64,000 nt of DNA from Kitasatospora sp. NBC_00315 (GCF_041435095.1 NZ_CP108025.1:3410001-3474000); one strand, 5' to 3'; shown: positions 1-8,498, counted from the stretch's first letter. Translations and numbers: made by a program. Notes: generated by a model from the sequence alone, not told the origin.

Positions 1-18
1 TGGTTGTCTACATTCATT
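1..18. other. AT-rich junction at left edge
   Basis: These bases are only about one third GC, while the DNA to the right is about 70% GC. They replace the sequence expected after the CHWC motif of the thioredoxin-like gene at 14-175, so gene homology stops here. This could be the end of an integrated element (an attachment half-site), an insertion-sequence end, or an assembly or contig edge. Too little is visible to choose. I see no inverted repeat within 18 bases. Confidence 0.5.
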
Positions 19-175
19 GGCACCAGTGGCAGGCCGCGTACCCGACGCTCAGCAGCACCGGGACGCCCCGGCGCCGGGCCTCCTCGAACGCCTCGGGCCC
101 CCAGGGCCACCAGTCGACCGGGTTGTCGGCGTGCTGCAGCAGATAGGGCGACGTCGCGCCGGCGAGACGGTTCAC
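14..175 (-). pseudogene. N-terminal fragment of DUF255 (YyaL-type) thioredoxin-domain protein
   Basis: A GTG start at 175 opens a reading frame of 53 residues with the typical beginning of YyaL/DUF255 proteins: [18 protein letters not shown] near residues 9-26, then [12 protein letters not shown] near 41-52. Family members run to roughly 650-700 residues, with the thioredoxin-like CHWC followed by H-V-M. Here the frame reads CHWCQ and stops. The sequence after the second Cys is AT-rich and unrelated, so only the first part of the thioredoxin fold survives. An in-frame stop just upstream fixes the start. If an element is integrated here, the rest of the gene should lie beyond its other end. 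The family identity is clear from the conserved start; its cellular function is poorly known. Confidence 0.8.
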
Positions 176-315
176 GCCGCCACCCTACTCACGGTGGGCA
201 ACGGGACGACTGTCGAAACGACGGGCCGATGCGCCCGAGTGCCGAAAGCACTCCGGCGGTCTCTCCGCTCAGGGAACCGCCGGCCACGCCCCCGGCCCAC
301 CGGGCCGGGCCGGGT

Positions 316-507
316 TCACTCCTTCGGGGCGTCCGGCTCCTCGGTGAAGTCGACCCGCTTGAACTGCTTGTTCATGGATTTCACCAGGAACCAGGTGGCG
401 ACCGCGAGGGCGGCGAAGACCACGAAGCCCAGCAGGCCGGGGGTCACCTTGGTCTCGTCCAGGGCGAGGCCGGTGGCCAGGTCGGTGAGGTTCACGGGGG
501 TGCTCAT
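316..507 (-). CDS. small single-pass membrane protein
   Basis: This 63-residue protein has a short polar N-terminus, one hydrophobic helix near residues 24-43 (LLGFVVFAALAVATWFLVKS) and a charged C-tail rich in Lys, Asp and Glu. The positive residues after the helix (KSMNKQFKR) suggest a cytoplasmic C-terminus. The gene lies 70 bases downstream of mca on the same strand, so the two are probably co-transcribed. Purines (GGAGAG) directly precede the ATG. I do not recognise a named family; similar small proteins commonly accompany mca in streptomycetes, as I recall. Its function is unknown, and a thiol-stress link rests only on position. Confidence 0.7.
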   Translation of the reverse strand: MSTPVNLTDLATGLALDETKVTPGLLGFVVFAALAVATWFLVKSMNKQFKRVDFTEEPDAPKE

Positions 508-577
508 CTCTCCATGGTGACCCGGCCCGCTCGGGGCCGGGTCACCGGGGTGGTGCGTGTCGGAGCGCGGAGCGCGG

Positions 578-1474
578 TCAGTTGCCCGGCTCGGCCGCCA
601 GGCTGTGGGCGCGCAGACCGGCGAACAGGTCGTCCTCGGGCAGGTCGGTGTCGATGAGGGAGCGGGCGAGCTCGTAGTCCTCGGTCGACCAGACCTCGCG
701 CTGGACGTCCAGCGGCACCCGGAACCAGGGGCCGTCCGGGTCGATCTGGGTGGCGTGCGCGATCAGCGCACGGTCACGCGTCTCGAACCAGTCGCCGCAC
801 TCGACCCGGGTGGTGATCTCGCGCTCCTTGCGGCCGCTCTTCTCCCAGCCCTCGATCCACTCGCCGTACGGCGACTCGTGGCCGTGCTCGGAGAGGTAGG
901 TGTGCAGGGCGCGGATGCGGCCCATCGGGAAGCCGTGGTTGTAGTACAGCTTCAGCGGCTGCCAGGGCTCGCCCGCCTCCGGGTACGCGTCCGGATCCCC
1001 GGCCGCGTCGAAGGCCAGCATGGTGATCTTGTGGGTCATGATGTGGTCGGGGTGCGGGTATCCGCCGTTCTCGTCGTAGGTCGTGATGACCTGCGGCTTG
1101 AACTCGCGGATCAGCCGCACCAGCGGCTCGGCCGCGGCGGCCACGTCCTGGAGGGCGAAGCAGCCGTCGGGCAGCGGCGGCAGCGGGTCGCCCTCGGGCA
1201 GCCCGGAGTCGACGAAGCCCAGCCAGGCCTGCTTGACCCCGAGGATCTCGCGGGCCGCGTCCATCTCCTTGCGGCGGACCTCGTGGATGTTCTCCTCCAC
1301 GAACGGGTCGCCCTGGAGCTTGGGGTTGAGGACCGACCCGCGTTCGCCTCCGGTGCAGGTGGCCACGAGCACATCCACCCCCTGGTCGATGTACATGGCC
1401 ATGGAGGCCGCGCCCTTGCTGGACTCGTCGTCCGGGTGGGCGTGCACCGCCATCAGTCGCAACTGCTCAGTCAA
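578..1474 (-). CDS. mca: mycothiol S-conjugate amidase
   Basis: Mca is a zinc hydrolase that cuts mycothiol conjugates at the amide bond, releasing glucosaminyl-inositol and an N-acetylcysteine conjugate (mercapturic acid) for export. It is the detoxification arm of actinobacterial thiol metabolism. The 298-residue protein has the LmbE/PIG-L zinc motif HAHPDDES near residues 11-18 and the second metal motif PHPDH in the middle, preceded by ITTYDENGGY. Its length is normal for Mca, and it keeps the C-terminal segment that separates Mca from MshB. I chose the TTG at 1474 because GGAAGG lies 10 bases upstream and homologues begin MT(D/E)QLRLMAVHAHPDD. An in-frame ATG at 1495 would add seven residues but has no ribosome site. 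The gene diverges from the DUF4307 gene. Confidence 0.95.
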   Translation of the reverse strand: MTEQLRLMAVHAHPDDESSKGAASMAMYIDQGVDVLVATCTGGERGSVLNPKLQGDPFVEENIHEVRRKEMDAAREILGVKQAWLGFVDSGLPEGDPLPPLPDGCFALQDVAAAAEPLVRLIREFKPQVITTYDENGGYPHPDHIMTHKITMLAFDAAGDPDAYPEAGEPWQPLKLYYNHGFPMGRIRALHTYLSEHGHESPYGEWIEGWEKSGRKEREITTRVECGDWFETRDRALIAHATQIDPDGPWFRVPLDVQREVWSTEDYELARSLIDTDLPEDDLFAGLRAHSLAAEPGN

Positions 1475-1620
1475 CGCCTGGTTTCCTTCCACCATTGTTC
1501 TGGGCCGCCCACCGTCCGGGCCGCGCAGTCTCAGGGCCGCACCACCGCGGAGCCCGCCGTCGGCGCTCTCGCCGTGACAGGCCCGCGCCCCCGCTGGACC
1601 GGCCGCGGGCGTGCCCCTCC

Positions 1621-1653
1621 TATAGTGACGGACTGGAGGAGCCTTCCATTCCC
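1621..1653 (-). promoter_or_regulatory. SigR-like promoter of mca in the divergent mca/DUF4307 region
   Basis: On the minus strand GGGAAT (1653-1648) is followed after exactly 18 bases by GTC (1629-1627). The oxidative-stress sigma factor SigR prefers GGAAT-N18/19-GTT, so this is one base off. mca is a known SigR target in S. coelicolor, as I recall. In the opposite direction TATAGT at 1621-1626 is a good -10 box for the DUF4307 gene at 1697, but I see no convincing -35. Confidence 0.5.
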
Positions 1654-1696
1654 CGCACCGTCCCGGCGGCCCCTCCTCCGAGAGGACTGAGCCCCC

Positions 1697-2110
1697 ATGA
1701 GTGTCGGCACCACCACTGCGCGACCGCCCGAGGGCCGCTACGGCCGCAACGGCGACCGCGAGGCGGACCGCAGGCTGAAGGCCGTCGGCGCGGTCTGCGC
1801 GGTCGTGCTGCTGGCCGTGGTCGCCTGGTTCGGCGGCGCCTACCTGCTGCGGGAGACCAAGATGAACGGCCTGGTTCCGACCTTCGAGGCCGTCTCGGAC
1901 TCCGAGATGCAGATCCATCTCCAGGTGAGCAAGAGCGCCGGCACCGCGGGGACGTGCACCGTCCGCTCGCAGGCCGCCGACGGCTCGGTGGTCGGCCTGT
2001 CCGACTTCGCGGTGCCCGCGGCCGGCGGAAGCTACGACGCCGTGCTCACCCTGAAGACCACCGCCCGCGGCACCACCGCCGAGTTGCTGGGCTGTACCCC
2101 GGCCAAGTAG
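1697..2110 (+). CDS. DUF4307 membrane-anchored protein
   Basis: This 137-residue protein has a basic, Arg-rich cytoplasmic N-terminus, one transmembrane helix near residues 30-52 (VGAVCAVVLLAVVAWFGGAY), and an extracytoplasmic domain of about 85 residues. That domain holds two Cys (near 98 and 134, CTVRS and LLGCTPAK) that could form a disulfide. The layout matches DUF4307, an actinobacterial family of unknown function usually found beside mca. The outer domain reads like a small beta-sandwich. The ATG at 1697 follows AGAGGACTGAGCCCC, whose AGAGGA serves as ribosome site. It shares its upstream region with mca. Confidence 0.85.
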   Translation: MSVGTTTARPPEGRYGRNGDREADRRLKAVGAVCAVVLLAVVAWFGGAYLLRETKMNGLVPTFEAVSDSEMQIHLQVSKSAGTAGTCTVRSQAADGSVVGLSDFAVPAAGGSYDAVLTLKTTARGTTAELLGCTPAK

Positions 2111-2431
2111 CGTCCGCGCCGCGCTGACGCCACACGCCGAGGGCCGGCTCGTCCACACGTCACCCGTTCGGGCGCTAATTCGATCCGACCAGCGGGAATC
2201 CGGCCCTGGGGGCTCCGGCGGCGAGCGGTCACCGTCGGGCAACCCTGTGGTCGACGACGCGCGAATGCCTCTCCCGTCCGCAGACGGAAATTGTTAGGCT
2301 CGTGGTTTCGCCCCTTCCGCGCCGGATGGTACGGGAGTGGGCGTTGCTTTGTAGTTGAGACCGATATCAACACCACCTGTGCCCGGCGGCCCACAGCGCC
2401 CGGCACCGCCCAGTACCTACGAGGAGCACCC

Positions 2432-2926
2432 GTGACCCAGACCAGCGAAAACGTGACCTGGCTCACTCAGTCCGGCTACGACCAGCTCAAGGCCGAGCTG
2501 GAGACCCTGACCGGCCCCTGGCGCGTCGAGATCGCCCAGAAGATCGAGGCGGCCCGCGAAGAGGGTGACCTCAAGGAGAACGCCGGATACCACGCCGCCA
2601 AGGAGGAGCAGGGCAAGGGCGAACTTCGCGTGCGCCAGCTCACCCAGCTCCTGGAGCGCGCCAAGGTCGGCGAGGCCCCCACCGACACCGGTGTGGTGGC
2701 CCCCGGCATGGTCGTCACCGTGGCGTTCGACGGCGACCCGGAGGACACCATGGTCTTCCTGCTCGGTTCCCGTGAGGCCGCCGGCGACCTGGACATCTAC
2801 TCCCCGCAGTCGCCGCTCGGCCGGGCCATCGACGGCAAGAAGGTCGGCGCGGACGCCGGCTACGAGCTGCCGAACGGCAAGAAGGCCTCCGTCCGGATCA
2901 TCGAGGTCAAGCCCTACACCGGCTGA
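2432..2926 (+). CDS. greA: transcription elongation factor GreA
   Basis: GreA enters the secondary channel of stalled RNA polymerase and triggers cleavage of the backtracked transcript. The 164-residue product has the N-terminal antiparallel coiled coil with the tip acidic pair in REEGDLKENAGYHAAKEEQG (near residues 49-68), then the C-terminal FKBP-like domain including DIYSPQSPLGRAI and the GKK segment. Length and order are normal. The GTG at 2432 is preceded by GAGGAG at 2421-2426, spaced six bases. The gene stands alone and ends 23 bases before a perfect 13-bp terminator hairpin. TTAGGCT at about 2295-2301 is a possible -10 element, but I cannot identify the -35. Confidence 0.96.
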   Translation: MTQTSENVTWLTQSGYDQLKAELETLTGPWRVEIAQKIEAAREEGDLKENAGYHAAKEEQGKGELRVRQLTQLLERAKVGEAPTDTGVVAPGMVVTVAFDGDPEDTMVFLLGSREAAGDLDIYSPQSPLGRAIDGKKVGADAGYELPNGKKASVRIIEVKPYTG

Positions 2927-2948
2927 TCCGCCAGGAGACCCGCGCGAA

Positions 2949-2980
2949 GGGCGGCCGTGGAGGACTCCACGGCCGCCCTT
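2949..2980 (+). terminator. greA terminator hairpin
   Basis: A perfect 13-bp inverted repeat (2949-2961 with 2966-2978, four-base loop GGAC) lies 23 bases after the greA stop. It ends in CTT without a long U-tract, as is common in high-GC actinobacteria. It also faces the convergent ABC permease gene and may act in both directions. Confidence 0.8.
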
Positions 2981-3005
2981 GCGCGTGCCCGGCCGCTGCT
3001 GCCCG

Positions 3006-3090
3006 ATCGCGGAGCGGCCCCGCCATCCCATCGCGGAGCGGCCCCGCCATCCCATCGCGGAGCGGCCCCGCTATCCGATCGCGGAGCGAT
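3006..3090. repeat. 24-bp tandem repeat overlapping a gene 3' end
   Basis: The 24-base unit ATCGCGGAGCGGCCCCGCCA(TCCC) occurs at 3006-3029 and 3030-3053 identically, at 3054-3077 with two changes, and as a half copy from 3078. The last copies hold the codons for the permease C-terminus (RSAIG and stop). The 3' end of the gene has therefore been copied outward, beyond its own stop codon. Confidence 0.9.
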
Positions 3091-3928
3091 ACTTCCGCAC
3101 GGACAGCCAGGAGAAGACCGCCATGATGATCAGCGACCACACCACCGACACCGGGATCGCGTGCTGCATCGGCCAGGCGTCGTCGACCGGGCCGACCTGG
3201 TTGCCGAAGAGGTTGCGGCAGGCCTGCACGGTGGCGCTGAACGGGTTCCAGTAGGCGATGTTCTGCAGCCAGCCCGGCATGCTGCTGATCGGCACGAACG
3301 CGTTGGAGATGAAGGTCAGCGGGAACAGCCAGATCAGACCGGCCGAGGTGGCGGCCTCCGGACTGCGCACCGACAGACCGATCAGCGCGCCGATCCAGGA
3401 GAACGCGTAGCCGAGCAGGAGCAGCAGCCCGAACGCGGCGAGCGCCTTCGGGAGGCCCTCGTGGATGCGCCAGCCGACCAGCAGCGCGACCATCGACAGC
3501 ACCAGCAGGATGAACGCGGTCTGCACGAGGTCCGCGAGCGTGCGGCCGACCAGCACCGCGGAGCGGGCCATCGGCAGCGAGCGGAACCGGTCGACCAGGC
3601 CCTTGGTCATGTCCTCGGCGATGCCGGCCGAGGCTCCCGCCACCGCGAAGGTGACGGTCTGGGCGAAGATGCCAGCCATCAGGAACTGGGTGTACGCGGA
3701 GGAGCTCGCCTGCGTCCCGGGGATCTGGATCGCGCCGCCCATGACGTACGAGAACAGCAGCACGAACATGACCGGCTGCATGAGACCGAACACGACGATC
3801 TCGGGAATGCGGGTCATCCGGCGCAGGTTCCGCTTGGCCACCACCCAGGAGTCGTGCAGGGTCGCCGCCGCGCCGCGCCGCTGCCTGGGGACGGCGCCGC
3901 CGATGGCGTGTTCCGTGACGGTCGACAT
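3071..3928 (-). CDS. ABC-2 type exporter permease (DrrB-like)
   Basis: This 285-residue inner-membrane protein has the ABC-2 permease layout: a cytoplasmic N-terminus, about six hydrophobic segments, and the conserved stretch FRSLPMARSAVLVGRTLADL in the coupling helix, typical of DrrB-type drug exporters. The segment SNAFVPISSMPGWLQ before the last helices also fits the family. Its ATG at 3928 lies one base after the stop of the ATPase gene, so the two are translationally coupled and form a heterodimeric exporter. The substrate is unknown; relatives move daunorubicin-like drugs or lipids. The 3' end runs into a 24-bp tandem repeat, so the C-terminus has been a target of slippage. Confidence 0.92.
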   Translation of the reverse strand: MSTVTEHAIGGAVPRQRRGAAATLHDSWVVAKRNLRRMTRIPEIVVFGLMQPVMFVLLFSYVMGGAIQIPGTQASSSAYTQFLMAGIFAQTVTFAVAGASAGIAEDMTKGLVDRFRSLPMARSAVLVGRTLADLVQTAFILLVLSMVALLVGWRIHEGLPKALAAFGLLLLLGYAFSWIGALIGLSVRSPEAATSAGLIWLFPLTFISNAFVPISSMPGWLQNIAYWNPFSATVQACRNLFGNQVGPVDDAWPMQHAIPVSVVWSLIIMAVFSWLSVRKYRSAIG

Positions 3929-3929
3929 C

Positions 3930-5006
3930 TCAGGCGTCCTTTCCGGCCGTGACGGCCCGGTGGTCGGCGTCGGTACCGGACTGGTCCTCGGGGCGCTGCC
4001 CGTCCTGCCTGCCGCGCCCGTGCCGCTTGGCCGGGCCCGCGTCGCCGCCGTTCTCCTGGTCCTCGGCGCTGGTGGCGTGACCGGTGAGGGAGAGGAAGAC
4101 GTCGTCCAGGGTCGGGCGGCGCAGACCTATGTCGTCGATCTCGATCGAGCGGGCGTCGAGCTCGCGGATCACGTCGGCGAGCACCTTGGCGCCGCCGCTG
4201 ACCGGGACGGTGATCCGCCGGGTGTTCTTCTCCACCGCCGGCTCGCCCTTGGCGTACGGGGCGAGCGCCTCCAGCGCCTGGCCGACGAGGGTGCGGTCGT
4301 GCACGACGACCTCGACGCGCTCGCCGCCGATCTGCGCCTTGAGCTGGTCGGCGGTGCCCCGGGCGATCACCTTGCCGTGGTCGACCACCGCGATGTCGTG
4401 GGCGAGGCGGTCGGCCTCCTCCAGGTACTGGGTGGTGAGCAGCAGCGTGGTGCCCTGCTCCACCAGGGTCTCGATGACCTCCCAGAGGGCGAGCCGGTTG
4501 CGCGGGTCCAGACCGGTGGTGGGCTCGTCCAGGAACATCACGGGCGGCCGGACGACCAGCGCGGCCGCCAGGTCGAGCCGGCGGCGCATGCCGCCGGAGT
4601 AGGTCTTGGCGGTACGGTCGGCGGCCTCGGAGAGGTTGAACCACTCCAGCAGCTCCAGCGCGCGGGCCTTGGCGTCCCGGACGCTCATCTGGTAGAGCTC
4701 GCCGACCATCTGGAGGTTCTCACGGCCGGTCAGGTACTCGTCCACGGCGGCGTACTGGCCGGAGAGCCCGATCAGGCTGCGGACCTTGTTGGGGTGCTTG
4801 AGCACGTCGACCCCCGCCACCACCGCGCGGCCGGAGTCGGGGCGGAGCAGGGTGGTGAGGACGCGGACGGTGGTGGTCTTCCCGGCGCCGTTCGGGCCCA
4901 GCAGGCCGAGCACCGTGCCCTCGGGGACATCGAGGCTGACGCCGTCCAGGGCTCGTACGTCGCCGAAGGTCTTCACCAGGTTCTCGGCTTGGATGGCTGG
5001 CGCCAT
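3930..5006 (-). CDS. ABC exporter ATPase (DrrA-like)
   Basis: The ATPase partner of the downstream permease. It shows Walker A GPNGAGKT (near residue 39), the Q-loop, signature YSGGMRRRLDLA, Walker B VMFLDEPTTGLDP and the H-loop region LLLTTQYLEEADRLA. A C-terminal DUF4162-like region (GERVEVVVHDRTL...) is typical of DrrA. A tail of about 50 polar residues follows SLTGHA and is probably disordered. Of two start codons I prefer the ATG at 5006 (MAPAIQAENLV), which has a purine-rich AGGAGATGAGG upstream. The ATG at 5018 abuts its GAGGAG too closely. The upstream region carries paired PadR-like palindromes, so expression is probably substrate-inducible, although no padR gene is nearby. Confidence 0.93.
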   Translation of the reverse strand: MAPAIQAENLVKTFGDVRALDGVSLDVPEGTVLGLLGPNGAGKTTTVRVLTTLLRPDSGRAVVAGVDVLKHPNKVRSLIGLSGQYAAVDEYLTGRENLQMVGELYQMSVRDAKARALELLEWFNLSEAADRTAKTYSGGMRRRLDLAAALVVRPPVMFLDEPTTGLDPRNRLALWEVIETLVEQGTTLLLTTQYLEEADRLAHDIAVVDHGKVIARGTADQLKAQIGGERVEVVVHDRTLVGQALEALAPYAKGEPAVEKNTRRITVPVSGGAKVLADVIRELDARSIEIDDIGLRRPTLDDVFLSLTGHATSAEDQENGGDAGPAKRHGRGRQDGQRPEDQSGTDADHRAVTAGKDA

Positions 5007-5310
5007 GGCCTGCCTCATCTCCTCTGACGGGTGCGGTTGACGGGAGGATCATGGGAAACATTGAGCATTTTGTCCTATTTGTGCCCCCAAAGGACTACCC
5101 GACGACCAGATCCTTCATGCACGTATTCGCACATGCGATCGGTGGCCGACGCGATACATCGCGAGAATGGCAGCTTGCGATATATCGCGTCAAGGTCCAG
5201 GGCTCCGCCACTCCGGCAGAAGCCCTGACAGCCCGTCCCCGGCGGCGCCTGCGCTGCCCGTCCGGCCGCTCCCGCCGCCGGCCGACGGCCTGGCGCGGGA
5301 GCGAGCCGGT
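5007..5310. other. 304-bp control region upstream of the ABC exporter
   Basis: No gene is evident between the exporter start and the ilvA stop. The region is distinctly less GC-rich than its surroundings. It holds the promoter and palindromes described at 5151-5193 and a leader of about 130 bases before the exporter start. The segment 5230-5300 is a GC-rich tail beyond ilvA without a clean hairpin. Confidence 0.6.
5151..5193 (-). promoter_or_regulatory. exporter promoter with two PadR-like operators
   Basis: GCGATATATCGC (5177-5188) is a perfect 12-bp palindrome and GCGATACATCGC (5151-5162) differs at one position. Their centres are 26 bp apart. On the minus strand TTGACG (5193-5188) could be a -35, with CATTCT 18 bases on as a weak -10. 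The perfect palindrome would then lie within the spacer and the second just past the -10, an ideal layout for repression. Such AT-cored, CG-flanked palindromes resemble sites of PadR-family repressors that guard DrrAB exporters. The assignment is inferred from pattern and context. Confidence 0.55.
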
Positions 5311-6522
5311 TCAGTGCGACACGACGTAACCCGCGGCCCGCAGGTCGCTCACCACCAGCGCGCAGTGTTCCGGGCCCTTGGTCTCCAGGTGGAGGTCGAC
5401 CTCCACCTCCGTGAGGCCGAGCTTCGGATCGATCCGCACGTGCGCCACGTCCAGGACGTTGGCGTCGACCCGGGTCAGCACACCGAGCAGGTCGGCCAGC
5501 GCACCCGGCCGGTCGGTGAGGCGTACCCGCAGCGACAGGTACCGGCCGGCCGCCGCCAGGCCGTGCCGCAGCACCCGCTGCATCAGCTGAGGATCGATGT
5601 TGCCGCCGGAGAGCACCGCCACCACCGGGCCCTCGAACGACTCGGGCTGCTCCAGCAGCGCCGCGATCGGACTGGCCCCGGCCGGCTCCACCACCAGCTT
5701 CAACCGCTCCAGGCTGAGCAGCAGGGCGCGTGAGAGGGAGTCCTCGGAAACCGTCCGGATGCCGTCCGCCAGCGTGTTGATCACCTCGAAGGGGATGTCC
5801 CCCGGGCGCCCGACCATGATGCCGTCGGCCATCGTGGCGACGTGCTCCAGCGACAGCGGCCGCCCCGCCGCCAGCGAGGGCGGGTACGCGGCCGCGCCGG
5901 CCGCCTGGACGCCGATCACCCGGACGTCCGGCCGCAGCGGCTTGACCGCCGCCGCGATCCCGGCCAGCAGGCCGCCGCCGCCCACGCCGACCAGGATGGT
6001 CCGCACCTCGGGGCACTGCTCCAGGATCTCCAGCCCGACGGTGGCCTGGCCGGTGATGACGTCCCAGTGGTCGAACGGGTGGATGAAGACCGCGCCGGTG
6101 GCCTCCGCGTAGCGCTGCGCCGCCTCCAGCGCCTCGTCCACGTTCGCGCCGTGCAGCCGCACCTCGGCGCCGTAGTCCCGGGTCGCCGCGACCTTGGGCA
6201 GCGGGGCCGCCAGCGGCATGAACACGGTCGAGCGCACGCCCAGCAGCGAGGCCGCCAGGGCCACCCCCTGCGCGTGGTTGCCCGCACTCGCCGCCACCAC
6301 CCCGCCCGCCCGCTGCACCGGCGACAGGCCGGCGATCCGCACGTAGGCGCCGCGCAGCTTGAACGACCCGGTGCGCTGGAGGTTCTCGCACTTCAGCCGG
6401 ACGGGAGCACCCACCAGCTCGCTGAGGTGGCGGCTGCCCTCCATCGGGGTGACCCGGGCGACCCCGGCGAGCATCTTGTGGGCACCGCGGACATCGTCGA
6501 GGGTGATCGGCCAGCTCTGCAT
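5311..6522 (-). CDS. ilvA: threonine ammonia-lyase (threonine dehydratase)
   Basis: A PLP enzyme that converts threonine to 2-oxobutanoate and ammonia, the first step towards isoleucine. In the 403-residue protein the PLP lysine lies in GSFKLRGAY (near residues 52-60), the phosphate-binding loop is [10 protein letters not shown], and [14 protein letters not shown] is the conserved SAGNHAQG motif. After about residue 320 an ACT-like domain begins ([20 protein letters not shown]), as in actinobacterial IlvA-like enzymes, so amino-acid feedback control is likely. The ATG at 6522 gives the normal N-terminus; upstream in-frame sequence is low-complexity. The ribosome site is weak. Because of the short single ACT domain, a catabolic TdcB-like role cannot be excluded. 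Confidence 0.9.
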   Translation of the reverse strand: MQSWPITLDDVRGAHKMLAGVARVTPMEGSRHLSELVGAPVRLKCENLQRTGSFKLRGAYVRIAGLSPVQRAGGVVAASAGNHAQGVALAASLLGVRSTVFMPLAAPLPKVAATRDYGAEVRLHGANVDEALEAAQRYAEATGAVFIHPFDHWDVITGQATVGLEILEQCPEVRTILVGVGGGGLLAGIAAAVKPLRPDVRVIGVQAAGAAAYPPSLAAGRPLSLEHVATMADGIMVGRPGDIPFEVINTLADGIRTVSEDSLSRALLLSLERLKLVVEPAGASPIAALLEQPESFEGPVVAVLSGGNIDPQLMQRVLRHGLAAAGRYLSLRVRLTDRPGALADLLGVLTRVDANVLDVAHVRIDPKLGLTEVEVDLHLETKGPEHCALVVSDLRAAGYVVSH

Positions 6523-6657
6523 GCCGCCAGCGTACGGCGGCGGCCGGGGCCGTCCGGGATCTCGGGGCCGCCCTGCAACTTCTGTTGGCGGGGGCGCCCG
6601 GCGCGCGTACGCTGCTGCTCCTGAGCCTCCCTCACCGCACACCGATCGTGAGCCGCG

Positions 6658-7179
6658 ATGACGACGACCTCGCCCAGGGCCCCCGGCCGCACCGATCCCC
6701 TGCACGCCCGGCTCCAGTACGAGGTGGCGGTCCTCGCCCGCCGGCTGGAGCAGGTCCGGAGCTCCGACACGCTCGGCGCCCTGGACCGCGCGGCCTACCT
6801 GCTGCTCGACCGCCTGGAGCGGCAGGGGCCCGCCAACATCAAGGCCCTGGCCGACGCCCTCGGCATCGACTCCTCGACGGTGACCCGGCAGGCGGCGCCG
6901 CTGGTCGGGGCCGCGCTGGTCGGCCGGGTCCGGAACCCGGCCGACCGGCGTGCGGTACGCCTGGCCCTCACCCCGCTCGGCACCGAGCGCCTCGCCGAGG
7001 TCCGGGCCGGGCGGGAGGAGTTGATGCGGCGCCTGGTCCAGGACTGGCCCGCCGACGAACAGCGGACGCTCTGCTCCCTGCTGGCCCGCTTCAACGACTC
7101 CCTGGAGTCGTACTCGGCGGGCCCGCAGGACGAGCGGATTCAGTCAAGGACCCGGCCCGGGACCCGGCCCGGGACCTAG
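6658..7179 (+). CDS. MarR-family transcriptional regulator
   Basis: The 173-residue protein has the MarR winged-helix core: the dimerisation helix ([15 protein letters not shown]), recognition region [23 protein letters not shown] (near 62-84) and the wing [19 protein letters not shown] polar tail after residue 155 repeats RPGT. It is divergent from ilvA, separated by about 135 bases, and ends tail-to-tail with metB. The two TAG stop codons share one CTAG palindrome at 7176-7179. Its ligand and targets are not visible. Divergent orientation makes ilvA or the gene itself candidate targets. Confidence 0.9.
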   Translation: MTTTSPRAPGRTDPLHARLQYEVAVLARRLEQVRSSDTLGALDRAAYLLLDRLERQGPANIKALADALGIDSSTVTRQAAPLVGAALVGRVRNPADRRAVRLALTPLGTERLAEVRAGREELMRRLVQDWPADEQRTLCSLLARFNDSLESYSAGPQDERIQSRTRPGTRPGT

Positions 7180-8330
7180 CCCAGCGCCTGCTGGAGATCG
7201 GCCAGCAGGTCGTCGATCGACTCGATGCCGACCGACACCCGGACCAGGTCCGCGGGCACCTCCAGGGCCGAACCGGCCACCGAGGCGTGGGTCATCCGGC
7301 CCGGGTGCTCGATCAGCGACTCGACGCCTCCCAGCGACTCGCCGAGGGTGAACAGCCGCGCGCGGTTGCAGACGTCGACCGCCGCCTGCTCGCCGCCCGC
7401 GACCCGGAACGACACCATGCCGCCGAACGCCTTCATCTGCTTGGCGGCGATGTCGTGGCCGGCGTGCTCGGGCAGGCCCGGGTAGAGCACCTGGCTGACC
7501 TTGGGGTGCCGGGTCAGCAGCTCGGCGATCCGCTCCGCGTTGGAGCTGTGCCGGTCCATCCGGACGCCCAGCGTCTTGATGCCGCGCAGCACCAGCCAGG
7601 AGTCGAACGGCCCCGCGACGGCGCCCATCGCGTTCTGGTGGTAGGCGATCTCCTCGCCCAGTCCGGCCTCGGCCGCCACCAGCGCGCCGCCGACCACGTC
7701 CGAGTGGCCGCCCATGTACTTGGTGGTCGAGTGCACGACCACGTCCGCGCCGAGCGCGATCGGCTGCTGGAGGTAGGGGCTGGCGAAGGTGTTGTCGACC
7801 ACCAGCAGCGCGCCGGCGCCGTGCGCGATCTCGGCGAGCGCCGCGAGGTCCGTGATGCCCAGCAGCGGGTTGGACGGGGTCTCCACCCACACCGCGCGGG
7901 TGGTGGGGCGCAGCGCGTCCCGGACGGTCGTCAGGTCCTGGGTGTCAGCGACCGAGAACTCGACGCCCCAGCGGGTCAGCACCTTGGCGAACAGCCGGAA
8001 GGTGCCGCCGTAGGCGTCGTTCGGGATGACGATGTGGTCGCCCGGCTTGAGGACGGTGCGCAGCAGGGTGTCCTCGGCGGCCAGGCCGGAGGCGAAGGCC
8101 AGCCCGCGGCTGCCCCCCTCCAGTGCGGCGAGGCACTCCTCCAGCGCGGTACGGGTCGGGTTGGCGGATCGGCTGTACTCGTACCCCTCCCGGAGGCCGC
8201 CCACCCCGTCCTGCTTGTAGGTGGAAACCTGGTAGATCGGCGTGACGACGGCCCCGGTCCGGGGGTCTGCTTCCTGACCCGCATGGATGGCAAGGGTCTC
8301 GAAGCCGTGGGGAAGCTGGTGCTCGGTCAT
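7176..8330 (-). CDS. metB: cystathionine gamma-synthase / gamma-lyase
   Basis: A PLP enzyme of the Cys/Met metabolism family (384 residues). It contains [15 protein letters not shown] near residue 50, the YGGTF loop, and the PLP lysine in [19 protein letters not shown] (near 190-208). The C-terminal part has [17 protein letters not shown]. The sequence fits either cystathionine gamma-synthase (O-acetyl or succinyl-homoserine plus cysteine) or gamma-lyase (cystathionine to cysteine). The split cannot be made from sequence alone, and in actinomycetes one enzyme may do both. With cystathionine beta-synthase at 12512 it would complete the transsulfuration route. The ATG at 8330 is the only sensible start ([12 protein letters not shown]). 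Confidence 0.9.
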   Translation of the reverse strand: MTEHQLPHGFETLAIHAGQEADPRTGAVVTPIYQVSTYKQDGVGGLREGYEYSRSANPTRTALEECLAALEGGSRGLAFASGLAAEDTLLRTVLKPGDHIVIPNDAYGGTFRLFAKVLTRWGVEFSVADTQDLTTVRDALRPTTRAVWVETPSNPLLGITDLAALAEIAHGAGALLVVDNTFASPYLQQPIALGADVVVHSTTKYMGGHSDVVGGALVAAEAGLGEEIAYHQNAMGAVAGPFDSWLVLRGIKTLGVRMDRHSSNAERIAELLTRHPKVSQVLYPGLPEHAGHDIAAKQMKAFGGMVSFRVAGGEQAAVDVCNRARLFTLGESLGGVESLIEHPGRMTHASVAGSALEVPADLVRVSVGIESIDDLLADLQQALG

Positions 8331-8498
8331 ACCACCGAGCCTAGTGGGCAAATGTTGCGAAGTCCGGTCAAAGCGAATTGCCCGTGGTCGGGGCCCGCTC
8401 GCCGCTACGATCTCCGCCCGCCGGGCACCGGTGCCGTCGCGCCGGCCCGCCGGGGATCCGGACACTCCGCGCCGTCGTCGGCGTCCGACAGCCCTTCC

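Noticed and set aside
1..657. Two overlapping plus-strand frames at the left edge
   Set aside because: Arg/Pro-rich shadow sequence opposite the DUF255 fragment and the small membrane protein gene.
3006..3090. CRISPR array
   Set aside because: Units are contiguous 24-mers without spacers, overlap a coding end, and there are no cas genes.
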